Positions 26,285 through 36,603 of a stretch of 64,000 bases of DNA are shown here, in pieces. The DNA comes from Caprella mutica (taxonomy: Eukaryota; Arthropoda; Malacostraca; Amphipoda; Caprellidae): assembly GCA_947561585.1 (NCBI GenBank), contig CANNZV010003153.1, positions 1 through 64,000 on the forward strand. The letters run 5' to 3'. How positions within the stretch are numbered: position 1 is the first letter of the stretch; every line of letters starts with the position of its first letter. A program made the position numbers and the translations under genes. The notes beneath the pieces are model-generated. The model made no database searches, was not told the DNA's origin, and was given only the letters and a program-made list of their open reading frames with translations.

Positions 26285-28233
26285 CAGCTCTCTCAACCAA
26301 TAAGGACAGCAGCCACCTTTGACGTGAAGGATACAACCCACGGTGTACTGCATTCACACAAAGAAGATAATGAAGAGCTAATGTGAAATGTAGCCTACAA
26401 ATTGAACCAGATTAATCATTGAAGTACCTTTCCCCTCAAAAATTTTATAGTATTATATTCATTATATCTAATGTTACTGCTTATAAAACTAAACATTTTA
26501 AATATGATACTATAAATTTATTACAATAATTATTTTTTCATGTTACTTGGGTAATTTTACACTACAATCTGACTTTCTAATATGAGTATGAAAAATGGGG
26601 GTCCATCTGACCAATTCGTAACAATGACAAGACTAATAGATGTATCATTAATTGCTACATATATAGTATACATATATGTTGCAATTAATGATACATATAT
26701 ATACCCTATAAATTGATCTTTACCCTAAAACAAATTGGATACCTATAAAAAACCTTTTTACCTCATAATACAAGATTTTTACCTCAATACGAGAAACAGT
26801 TTGCATTATTTCCATGTTCTTCTATTATTGATCTATTCATAACGTCGAAGAGTGAAGGTGAAGAGGGAATATTTCTTATATTAAGTAAAAACAAAGCGAA
26901 TACTTGAGCAATTTCTTTTCTGTTAACTGTGGTCTGTTATATCCCAGTTTTTTTTACAAATATAAAGCATTTTTAGTGAAATTATAACTAGAGTTGATGG
27001 GGCCTTCATGGTTAGACGGTAACTTCTGTATATTTTCAGTATTTTTTCCTCGTCATACTCTCTTACTATCTGCCATCAATAGTATTTATTCTCGAGTGGA
27101 AGCTTCTAAGTTCTTAAGTGAATATCAAATTATTTATTCCTTGATAGAATATTCTATTATTTTTCATTTATAAGCCTTAGTATATTTTACGTATATTTAT
27201 TCTGAAAAAATATATTCAATACATCTTTTACTTTTTCCAAATTAATTTGATATTTTAACTATATTTTCGGAAATTTCAACTAATTGAAAATTATTAGTCT
27301 CTGAGACTCTCATTGACTCATTAAAATGGTTGAAAATCCTAGTGTATACATTCAGAAAATTGTGATGTCACAGACTTAAAAAGAAGAAATCATGGCAACA
27401 ATTCAGCGCAGTCCTTCAGCGACATCATAATCTTTAGCAAAGGAAATCATCATAACAACCAATCAGTGCATAATACTACATTACAGTATACACCTGTAAT
27501 TAGAATTATCTGCCACTTCGATCACTTTGCGAATATCACGTTTAAATTGTAACGGATAACTGCTACCTATCTGTAAAACTATGTGACCATGAGATAATGT
27601 GTACCATTTCTAATTCCAATGTCAATCACCTGTTGAATAGCGTAAATTGATTACTAATTAGGACACAGGTAACACAAATACAATAATGTGTAGCTTACGT
27701 GCAGTTCTAATTATATTTTATGATATTACAGAGATTCAAATATTTAATGACGTCATAATTACGTAAGTGGCAGCTCTATGGAAAGTAAATTATTCAGCTG
27801 GTGATTGGTGCTTTTGATTCGGATGATCTGGTGCAATAATGAATTGTTTCAAAGGAAATCTTATTTTTTTAAATCTAAGTTTGGATCATTCAATAGTTTC
27901 TTATTTTATTTAATATTCATTATTTTGTTTTTAATTTAAAATCTTATTCTATGAGAAAGTTCAATTCATTTAAATTATTTAAATGAGATCAAAGATTGGG
28001 AGGTAGATTAGTATTAATTACTGTATGTATATCATGAACTTCTTGCTTTGGAAAACGGCAGAAAAAAGTCAGCGAATAGGCAAAAGTCAAAACAATTGGG
28101 GCAACTTAGATTGTCATTTATAAATAATAGAAAGAGCAGAGAACCAAGTTACCACCATATGATACTCATCACGTTATATCACAGTGATAATTGCTGATAA
28201 TATTCAAACAACTGATGAGGAATTTCTCTTATA
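26285..28233. other. 3' flank of copy 1 and intergenic DNA
   Basis: The first ~110 bp after the stop (CAATAAGGACAGCAG, GTGTACTGCATTCACAC) are similar in all three BTBD9-like copies and are probably 3' UTR. No poly(A) signal could be assigned confidently. Beyond this the sequence is AT-rich, with one near-perfect palindrome listed separately. No gene seen. Confidence 0.5.
26641..26695. repeat. Near-perfect 55-bp palindrome
   Basis: TGTATCATTAATTGCTACAT at the left pairs with ATGTTGCAATTAATGATACA at the right, with one mismatch, around an AT-rich centre. It can form a long hairpin on either strand. It may be the two fused ends of a small inverted-repeat element. Confidence 0.8.
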
Positions 28234-28241
28234 CCGTAGAC

Positions 28242-28540
28242 CAATGGTTCCTAAAGTGGGGTGCGCGCAGGCACCACTTCGGAGCCTGGATTGTGTATAG
28301 GGGGTGCCTGGTATTGCTGTTGTATGTGTTACTCATAACTTTAAAAGCTAGATGGTTGCTGTTAATATCATGCAGAATATACATGAAGTATATTTGAACT
28401 TTTCTAACATCATAGTAACCAAAAACGTATATTATAATAGTAGCTTTTCAATTTATTTCAATGCAATACAATGCTCAGGGGGTGCATGAGAAATGAGAAA
28501 AGCAAGGGGTGTGTGAGAAAAATACTTTAAGAACCACTGC
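28242..28540. mobile_element. hAT-type MITE
   Basis: The left end CAATGGTTCCTAAAGT and the reverse complement of the right end (CAGTGGTTCTTAAAGT) match at 14 of 16 positions and follow the CAGTGGTTC pattern of hAT termini. Flanks CCGTAGAC (28234-28241) and GCGTAGAC (28541-28548) form an 8-bp target duplication with one change, as expected for hAT. At about 300 bp it has no transposase frame, and the contained open frame (28191-28397) is not a gene. GGGGTGC-type words recur in the interior near both ends. Confidence 0.8.
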
Positions 28541-28548
28541 GCGTAGAC

Positions 28549-30499
28549 AGATAATCAAGCAAGTCGTGTGACAGCAAGTTTAAAATAGGTAAATAACATA
28601 ATATTGTAATTATTAATTTGTAAAATATGGCTATCATAAAAACTAGAATTTTATTTCATACATACCTTTTTTCAGCAGCACTTGCTGATATTTCTTACTT
28701 GTTATTTGTAGACATTTTAAAACAATTATGCCTAGTTTTTCATCTCTTAAGATAATCAAATTTTGAGATTGTTATCTCAAAACTCATCAATGTTAGATGG
28801 ACCCTTTACTCTATCTGCAGTTATTGCATCACTAAAAAAGTACTAACTTGGAGGTCATAAATTGTTAGTCTAAAAGGATGTTTTCTCTTTTTATTAACCT
28901 ACGAGGATAAATGATTAGATGGAAATCGAATTCGAATTAGTAATAAATTAAAAAGATTTTATTACTTCGTTTTTCGTTAGATATACACGACTACAATGCA
29001 TGAAATTATAAAAAAATTATTCAATATTCACTATAGAAGAACAAGTCGTGTGACACACATTTCAACGCCTTATGAAAATCAAGGAATAGCTGAAAGAAAA
29101 TTTCACCATTATAAAGATTACTTTAAATAATTGGCAAGAGATTCCTGAATGGTTAGATGCTTAGATTCAGGAATTAGATGCTTCTACATAAAATCATATT
29201 AATTTTTGGAAAACACATTCTTAGATCCAAAATTTTTGACAAGCCGACAATACATACTTTTTTTCATAAATTTTGGATTCAAGAAAATGACATATATTAG
29301 AGAAACTTCTAATTGGGAATTATAAACTATGCAATGGATATTTGATAGTTATTGTAATTGACGAGAAATAAAGAAAGTGATTGGTATGAGAGATTATGAA
29401 TTAATTGAGTCTTGTTCATGTAACCACTCCATAGTCTAACTCCTTGTATAATTGAATTTACCTCTGCATGTAATGTTATTATATTAAAATTACTTTCAAA
29501 TACTCAAGCAATATGTTCTGTTACTTGTATTCTAATATTTAGATTTTACAGTAACAATTTAGACATTTTTATATTCTTTTTAATAATTTGATACATGTTC
29601 GATACACGTTCGGTTTATAGTTCTGTTTTCATAGTAACCTCGCATTGCCAGTAGCTATAGGTACTGAACCTGTGTATTGATTCTTGTCTCAGCAACAGTG
29701 GTGGTACGACGTGCCTAGTTAAAAAAAACTGAACACTGACGATAAAAGTAGGGGTTTCTAGTGGATCTGGTATATAACCTTACAGTAAGTCATTAAATAC
29801 ATTATATATGAATAAGCGCCATCGAATTATACAATATAATGCAACATTACAATTTTGTATCATGTGGTTTATCATCCACGGTAAATTCCACCCTGGTAGG
29901 TAGCTTCCCGGTGTATACTATATTCCATCACTGTAATGCTCATAGTTCATGAATGCAGAATAGCTAATCAGTGAATGTTGTTACTAGCTATATGACGAAA
30001 ATATAGACACAATCATCGCTGGGTCCACTAACGAATGGAAGTAGAAAATGAAGAGTTGATAGTAATTGAACCCTGAGGCCTGAACTACCCTAACTAATAC
30101 AACATATTTTAAATCCTCGTAGTTGAAGAGCATAACCCTAGCACGATCCTTTCAAACTACATGTAGCGTTAACAACATCAATTCTCTAATGATAGCTTGA
30201 AGATAGAGGACCTTATACATAGGACATTGAAGAGGACCTTGGGGCCTTTGAACAATTAGTAACAGATAAGCTTCTTATATACAAAAGTAAAGGCTTACAT
30301 TATTGATTTATAATACTTCCAATCGAACTGAAAAGGTATAATTAAAATAGAAATTTCTCAACGCTATAGCGAAAATATAATATTTACTTTTATCATGTAA
30401 ATTACGAGTTCTATTAATAAAATTGTGTCAAAGTAGTTTGTAGAACACTTTTCTTCTGTTGTTGTATTACATTTGTAGTGAAAAATAAACAGCTTGTGA
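28549..30499. other. Intergenic DNA without recognised gene
   Basis: AT-rich sequence with no exon-like frame. 29620-29720 and 29860-29940 are less AT-rich and may be repeat debris. Nothing more can be supported. Confidence 0.5.
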
Positions 30500-30504
30500 T
30501 TGGC

Positions 30505-31454
30505 TGCTAATTATCACGAGCATAAATCAGTAGTATTATGATTATATTAATTATTATTTTTATTATTTCATTTGTTAAATTCTTATACTCGTGAATAATA
30601 ACATTTTATGTATGAAACATAGTTAAACATCCTACATAGTTAAAAACATTCAACATTAGAAAATGAATATACATTCAATGAGCAAGGAGAGTTGAATCTG
30701 TATAAGGAGTTTTTATTATAGCTCTAGGTACTTAAAAATGTACTTTATGATTGTGCTTCAAGGAACTAAGCGATTAGACTAAAGGTACACAATCGGCACT
30801 AATTGTACACTCGGTCGAAAATATCTTTTAAGGATTATTTTGCTAGACACTAATGATTATTTACAATCATTCTAAGATTTAAAAAGATATTTTCAAAGAC
30901 TCTGTTGTACAAAGATTATTTTACAATTTTGACTAGTTTTTGCCTTAGAGACTTTGAAATTCCCCAAGGACGATACACACCCTTTTCTAATAAAAAGGGT
31001 TGAACATTTTATATCCTGTTCAGTAATAGAGTCACCAGCTGATAATCCGTAAATTACGTACGTAAGAGATACTTTGCGTGTGAATCGTCTTTAAACTTCA
31101 AAAAACTGATAGTGAATCTGTGAACTTTTGTGCAACTAACTATCTATCTGCTTGAGTTACATACATTATTGTATTACATACAATATTGTGTTTCATTTCT
31201 TCCTTTTTGCCATTTAGAATTATTGAATGAAATAAATCTAATTCAAATTGAATGAAAAGATTTACTAAACCAGAAGTAAAGAATCTGATTAGAAATATTG
31301 ATTGAGCAAGGAAAAATAAGCCAATCAAATTAGACTCCTTTGAGTTAGGACGTTATAAGACGGACTAAGATTAACACTGACAACCAGTGTTCTTACCCTT
31401 AATAAAATATTTAATTTCCAAAGTAAATTAAACGGGAAAATATAATATTTTACA
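30505..31454 (+). repeat. Left LTR, 950 bp
   Basis: Same length as the right LTR. By eye only two differences were seen: position 3 (C here, T in the right copy) and 31430 (A here, G in the right copy). Begins TGCTAATTATCACG and ends TATTTTACA. An AATAAA at 31401-31406 could serve polyadenylation. Minus-strand open frames inside both LTRs (31140-31328 and 41120-41308) are fortuitous. Confidence 0.95.
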
Positions 31455-31456
31455 TT

Positions 31457-31476
31457 TGGTGGCCAGTATGGGGATC
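31457..31476 (+). other. Candidate primer-binding site
   Basis: TGGTGGCCAGTATGGGG begins two bases after the left LTR. PBS sequences start TGG because tRNA 3' ends are CCA. The complementary tRNA end would contain GATCCCC, plausible for a T arm, but the tRNA species was not identified. Confidence 0.65.
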
Positions 31477-33552
31477 AATTGAGTTACAGAGTTACAATTG
31501 TAACATTATAACTTATTTTCATTCAACTAATTCAATAAGTGGACAAAAAGGTAATATAGAAGTGCGGAACAATTCAGTCTAGACTGGTGATAAACTATAC
31601 TAACCCCGCGAGTGCGTATAAGCGGTAAACGTATATCTACACTTAACCTTCTAAGTCGGTCAAGTTGGTTATAATAGTGTATAAAGTGGAAACAGTATCA
31701 GATATTACGGTACTTTAGAAACTACAGTGCAGAATTAAAAAAAAATGGCGCGGTGATACGCTGAATACAGCGAACAGTAAAAAACTCCCTGTGTAGCAAA
31801 ACGGCGCAGTGAGGTCATCAAAACTGGTTGTACAGCATCGTACAGTCATCAAACAGAGACGACAGCCACGTTGCATCAACGGACGGAAGGAATCAGTCTA
31901 CATTCAACTGTCTTCGAGTTAAGTTCCCTACATATACGTTCTCTATCAACCTGAACTGAAATATTTATTAAGAATGAGTGAGTAACGGAGACCATTTCCA
32001 TCGATTCAATATACTCAAAATAATTCAAATGTCCAATAGGTCAAGAATAATTTGTATAAAATCAGTTTTATTTCCTGATGTAAGAAGACATTGAAAGATG
32101 ATATTTATTTGATTTAATGCGAAAGAAAAAATTATCAAGTTAATACGAAAGAAAAACTTATCAAGTTCATAAATATTTTTGTGTAGAAATATTTTCTTGG
32201 AACTGATACATTATTGTTATAATTCTAGATAATTCAGGATAACAATTTATATGTAGATCCTTACATTTATGTATTATATTGTTTCTCGTATTATAAGAAT
32301 AATTATTTAAAAAATTTTCCGGGGTTGTGTATGGAAATGTAATTAAATTTTTTGTTTGGTTACTTTAAGTATCTATTAATTCTAAAATCCAATTTTCTTT
32401 TATTGAATTTTCTTTAACGAAATATTTTTTCTTTCTTGTTCTTCTTCATTAATTTCTTTTATCTTCAAATTAAACAATATTATTTCTATTAACATTTTCC
32501 TCATTATTTACCCAAAATTAAATATTCTCTTACCAATAATTATACTCTTTGATATTTTTCTTTCTTTTTTTTTCATTATTAAATATTAATTTTTGTTTTG
32601 TACCTCCTCTCTTCATAATCCCATAATCCATTTTTAATTGCAAAAAAAAAAAAAAAAAAATTCAATTATATCTAATGACATATTTTCTATCCAAATAATT
32701 TTAATTTATTTTTCTCTCGTAATTATCCAAAATTTATAATTTTTCCCCTTATTATTATTATTTTTTGTTTTTGTTCATTCTATTTCCATAATTAATGTTA
32801 TCCTATCTACAACATTTAATATTACCTAATTAAAATATTTTTCCCTAATAATTATATTTTTTTTTCTTTATTACTCAAGAAAGTAAAATTTCTTATTTAT
32901 CCGATTAATTAATTTTTCTTTTTCCCATACTTGAATTTTTATGTACCAATTTATGTTTACCAACTAAATATTCCTTTATCACTTTGTTATCCCCTTGATT
33001 AAAAATTTTTTTTTTTTATCATTTATTTTTTTACTATTAACCTACTAAAAATTTTTTTTTTTCATACTTCGACTACAATATTCAACGATTGATTATGTTC
33101 TTTTGCAATTAATTATTCTCTTTTGTATTAAATTAATTTTTTTTTTGTTTTTCCCCCATTTAACAATTAACTCTATCAACTAAAGTAGATATTGTTTCTA
33201 TTCCAATAATCATTTTTCCTCATTAAACCATTATTTTACTAATTGATAATTTTTCCCCTCGAATAATTACATTAATCATTCCTCCTTAAGCACTATATAA
33301 TTTGAAATAAATTACAGGCACATCTGTCTTCAAGATTCCAGTTATTAAATTCATTTTTGGTAATATTTCCCTTTTCTTTTCCATCAAAAGTATTATTTAA
33401 TTACAGCGGACATCCCTTTCCCAATTATATATATATATATTTTTTTTCTCCCCTTAAATCTATTTTATTTTTGAATTTGGGATTGCCAGCTTCAACAATT
33501 AATCATTAAATATCTGAAGATAGTCTTCTGAAGGAATTAAATCTTAAGAACA
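31477..33552 (+). other. Long untranslated leader of the LTR element
   Basis: About 2.1 kb separate the primer site from gag. The first 500 bp are of mixed composition. 32280-33500 is extremely T-rich, with A and T homopolymers and an AT dinucleotide run at about 33428-33441. The only short-frame feature of interest is an ATG at 31974 beside a splice-donor-like GTGAGTAA, listed separately. No long frame. Confidence 0.7.
31974..31985 (+). promoter_or_regulatory. Leader ATG overlapping a consensus splice donor
   Basis: ATG at 31974-31976 is followed by A and then GTGAGTAA from 31978, a strong 5' splice site. A transcript cut here would carry a start codon plus one extra base. The env-like frame has no ATG of its own near its start and has an acceptor in the complementary phase (36452). 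This points to a spliced env message, as known for gypsy-type errantiviruses. Without splicing this is a three-codon upstream frame. Confidence 0.5.
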
Positions 33553-34782
33553 ATGGCAGCGGACGAAAAAACACTTCTTGTTGTAGGGGATTTACCCACG
33601 TTTAAGGGTAATCCCTTGGAAAAGGAGAAGGCAAACTTTAAGTATGGGCCGGACTTGAGGACTTTCCTCAGAGCGTTGGAAAATTATTTCCAACAGAATG
33701 AGATTCAAGATGACGCTACTAAACTCCGAGTATTCTACAGCAGAATACATAAAGAATCAGGAGAAGCCCTACGGATTATGAATATGTATACCGAGTCTGG
33801 GCTTAGTTATGCACAGATCGAAACTGAATTTGTTAATGCCTACCTTAATCCCGAAACAACAGAGTTGCAAGTGACGGCCAAACAAATAAAAAATTTAAAC
33901 ATAAAAGACCAGGACGTCCTCTGTGCTTTAACAGATCTTCAAGCTTTAACCCGTATTTATGTAGATACGGTACTAACCTCAGAAATAGCAAATAAGATTC
34001 ATTTAAATCAAGATACTCGGGTACACTTGGTGAATCAGGGAGGACAAAACCAAACACCTCCGGCAGCACTCATCAGGGACGAAGCAGAACCAAATGAAGA
34101 TGAACCAGATCCTGCTCCTCCAGTTAGACAAGAAGAAACCCTTTTACCTATTAAGATATTGCTTCAAAACATCCTTATGCGATTTGCGTTAGAAACGCAA
34201 GTAGAAGAAAAAGTTTATAAGAAGATAGCAGCCATCTCACTGAATGAAACCAGCACTTTTTTGACCACTAAGACTCTACAGATACTGAAGAGAGAGAAGA
34301 TGAAGAAGAAAACGAAGGATCGGTCCGACACCAGTAATTCTGAAGTTCTATTTCAGCTAGATACTAATCAGCAAGGTCCCAGTAATGGAGATCAGAGCCG
34401 CGAATTAAAAACCAAACCCCCTAAAATATGTTTCAAGTGTAACAAACCCGGACATGTCGCATTGCAATGCAAAAACAATAGAACAGGGCATAAATATTGC
34501 CACTACTGTAAAAATAACACGCATATTACAAAGTTCTGTTCCATCAGAATTAAGAAGGGAATCCCTTTCTGCTTTAACTGTAACAGGATAGGACATTTAC
34601 AGAAAGACTGTCGGAAGGGCAGACCATCGAATCAGAATGAACATAGGCCAGGAGGCGGAAATAGATACAGATCTAATACAGATGGGTACAAACCTTCTGA
34701 TAGGGTAAACCACCTAGAAGAAGACCCAGGATATGGAGATCCAGACGTGAAGGAACAAGATTCTTCAGAAGATTCAGCTTGA
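33553..34782 (+). CDS. gag: Gag polyprotein of the LTR element
   Basis: 409 codons from ATG at 33553. This is the structural polyprotein that packages retroelement RNA. The N-terminal ~230 residues are helical and capsid-like. A basic linker (KREKMKKKTK) follows, then three CCHC zinc knuckles at residues 293-306, 316-329 and 340-353, each C-x2-C-x4-H-x4-C; these bind nucleic acid. Three knuckles in Gag are more than the one or two usual in many Ty3/gypsy elements. The frame ends at a single TGA (34780-34782) followed by CTAG, and the pol frame continues in the same phase, so readthrough is likely. No internal stops or frameshifts are seen. Confidence 0.93.
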   Translation: MAADEKTLLVVGDLPTFKGNPLEKEKANFKYGPDLRTFLRALENYFQQNEIQDDATKLRVFYSRIHKESGEALRIMNMYTESGLSYAQIETEFVNAYLNPETTELQVTAKQIKNLNIKDQDVLCALTDLQALTRIYVDTVLTSEIANKIHLNQDTRVHLVNQGGQNQTPPAALIRDEAEPNEDEPDPAPPVRQEETLLPIKILLQNILMRFALETQVEEKVYKKIAAISLNETSTFLTTKTLQILKREKMKKKTKDRSDTSNSEVLFQLDTNQQGPSNGDQSRELKTKPPKICFKCNKPGHVALQCKNNRTGHKYCHYCKNNTHITKFCSIRIKKGIPFCFNCNRIGHLQKDCRKGRPSNQNEHRPGGGNRYRSNTDGYKPSDRVNHLEEDPGYGDPDVKEQDSSEDSA

Positions 34783-35831
34783 CTAGACAATATAAGTACA
34801 GTCAAGGCAAATTCAACAGGAGAGGAACAAATGTCTAGTCCGCATTTGAAAGTAAACTTTGGAGGAAATATAGTACGAGCACTAGTGGACACCGGAGCTT
34901 CGATTAGTCTTCTCTCGGAAAGATTATTAGAAGGTATAGGTAAAGAAGTTAAACTTCTTCCCTATACTAAAACAGTGAGGGACGCCTCAAACAAAATCAT
35001 TCCGATAAGAGGAAAAGCACTAATCAACATAAGAGTTCCAGAGGGCGTGTTTAAGGAATTTGTTTTGATTCCTCAAAACAGTTCAGTAAAGACTGAATTG
35101 TTGTTAGGAATGAACGTTCTCTCAAGAGCTCAGATAGATTTACCAAATGGTAAAATCAAGTTTGACCCAGTAAAAGGGTATAGAACTGAGATTAATAATT
35201 GCCGTCCACTATTAAGCATGTTAGATGATAATATATATTGTACTGATAAACCTGTTGATAATTTGCAAAAAATGAATATAACTAGAGAAGCGCCAGCAGA
35301 AGTAAGGGACTATAAAGAAGCTAATCTGCACTTGTTGAAGGAAGTAAGGCTTCCCGCACGTGCGTGTGTGAGGCGTGAAATACAAATAGGAGGATTTCGA
35401 GATGGAGAAGAAATATTTCTCCACAGAGCTCAGCTACAGAAGGGATTAGTTTTAATCCTAGATTTGGTTACTAAAATAAATGGTAACTGCATCATTATAG
35501 AAATGGTGAACGTTAGTGAAAATCCTGTTATCTTATCTCAGGGAACAAAATTGAGCAAAGGAAGTTTAATAAGGAGTGAACAAGTCATAAACTCAATCAG
35601 CACAGGTAGAAGTAAGAATAAAAGGGAGGAACAGGCGGAGATGAAGGAAGAACAACTTCCACCCTTGGAGGCTGAAGAGATAAGCTGTGACTTACCAGAT
35701 ATGAAACCAGTAATCTTAAATTTACTCAACAGATATCAAGCCACCTGCTGGAAGCCCGGTGAGCAGCTAGGAGTCTACACGGGAGATGCAATGACGATAA
35801 AGTTAAAAAATAATATCGTCATAAATAAACC
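34783..35831 (+). CDS. pol: Pol N-terminus: retropepsin protease, cut by inversion
   Basis: The frame is in phase with gag, and sixteen sense codons lie between the gag TGA and the first ATG (34831), so it was probably made as a Gag-Pol readthrough product. From 34831, ALVDTGASISLL at residues 17-28 carries the DTGA active site of an aspartic protease, which matures the polyprotein, and LLLGMNVLSRA matches the usual downstream ILG-type strand. The segment then leads toward the RT domain. At 35827-35831 (AAACC) the coding switches to the reverse complement of env. The open frame running on to 36156 beyond that point is antisense of env and meaningless. The RT part lies inverted at 36604-39520. 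Confidence 0.88.
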
Positions 35832-36451
35832 GTGGTCTTCACTACTAAAAAGTGTAGAAATTAACCCCCCCGTTACAGCTCCAGTGACTAACGCAATTCC
35901 TACTCCTCCTAGAAAGATTGATACAGTAGGTTTTGCTACTTGTAAGTCTGGCCGTTGGTTAATGAAAGCCTGCGCAATTAAAGTGTTAGTATTTTGGTCA
36001 GACGTTTTAACCTTCTCCCAAACCTTATTTAATTCTCTTTGTAAGTTAATGTATTTATTATTTATTATACTAAGAATAGTTTCTTCACATATTTCGTTGT
36101 TATTGACATTCCGAAGAATGTCCGAATATGTGTTCTCTATTCTTAGTGATAGATAACCTATTCTTCTAGGAAAACCTCTATCAGTTTTGAACTGATCCAA
36201 AATGTTAGTTCGTAATAAACTTTGGAATGATCTAGTAGTTACTTCCAAGTTACTTCTTATTTGTTGACATAAGGTCTCTAAAAAATTTAGATTTATTCGG
36301 GTCAGTAGGAAAGCACCACTTACTATTGATCTGCTCTCCCAGGCAGTAAGTGTGATAGGCACAGCTTCACCCAGGACATCCTCTAGGCCCTGACTTCTGA
36401 CTCGATATGCAATACATAGTATGGACAGGAAGAGGGTCCAACCACCAGTTT
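35832..36451 (-). CDS. env: Env-like frame of the LTR element (on the inverted block)
   Basis: An open minus-strand frame of about 207 codons runs from a splice-acceptor-like TTACAG (ending 36452) to the left breakpoint. It has no ATG near the start; the first part is hydrophobic like a signal peptide if a start is supplied by splicing. The middle is hydrophilic and helical with Asn-rich stretches. The last ~25 residues before SSED form a Gly/Ala/Val-rich hydrophobic segment, either a membrane anchor or a fusion-peptide-like region. It lies directly downstream of integrase on the same strand, the position of env in errantiviruses. Errantivirus Env is usually 450-500 residues, so this is short or truncated. 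Reading past the breakpoint closes within a few codons. Assignment rests on position and topology, not on recognised motifs. Confidence 0.55.
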
Positions 36452-36603
36452 CTGTAATACATTATTGAATTTACATAGTGATCTATAGTACACTATATCT
36501 TCGTCTTATTATCAACATACTTACAACTATTCTTATATTAACTCACTTATAACTATGGCGTTTTATTTCTTTTACATTTATTCTAACCAAAGTTTTATCC
36601 TAA

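Noticed and set aside
31140..31328. Identical 62-codon minus frames in both LTRs (also 41120-41308)
   Set aside because: They are identical because the LTRs are identical; AT-rich random composition.
35832..36156. Plus-strand continuation of the protease frame past the breakpoint
   Set aside because: It is antisense of the env-like frame and has no relation to RT.
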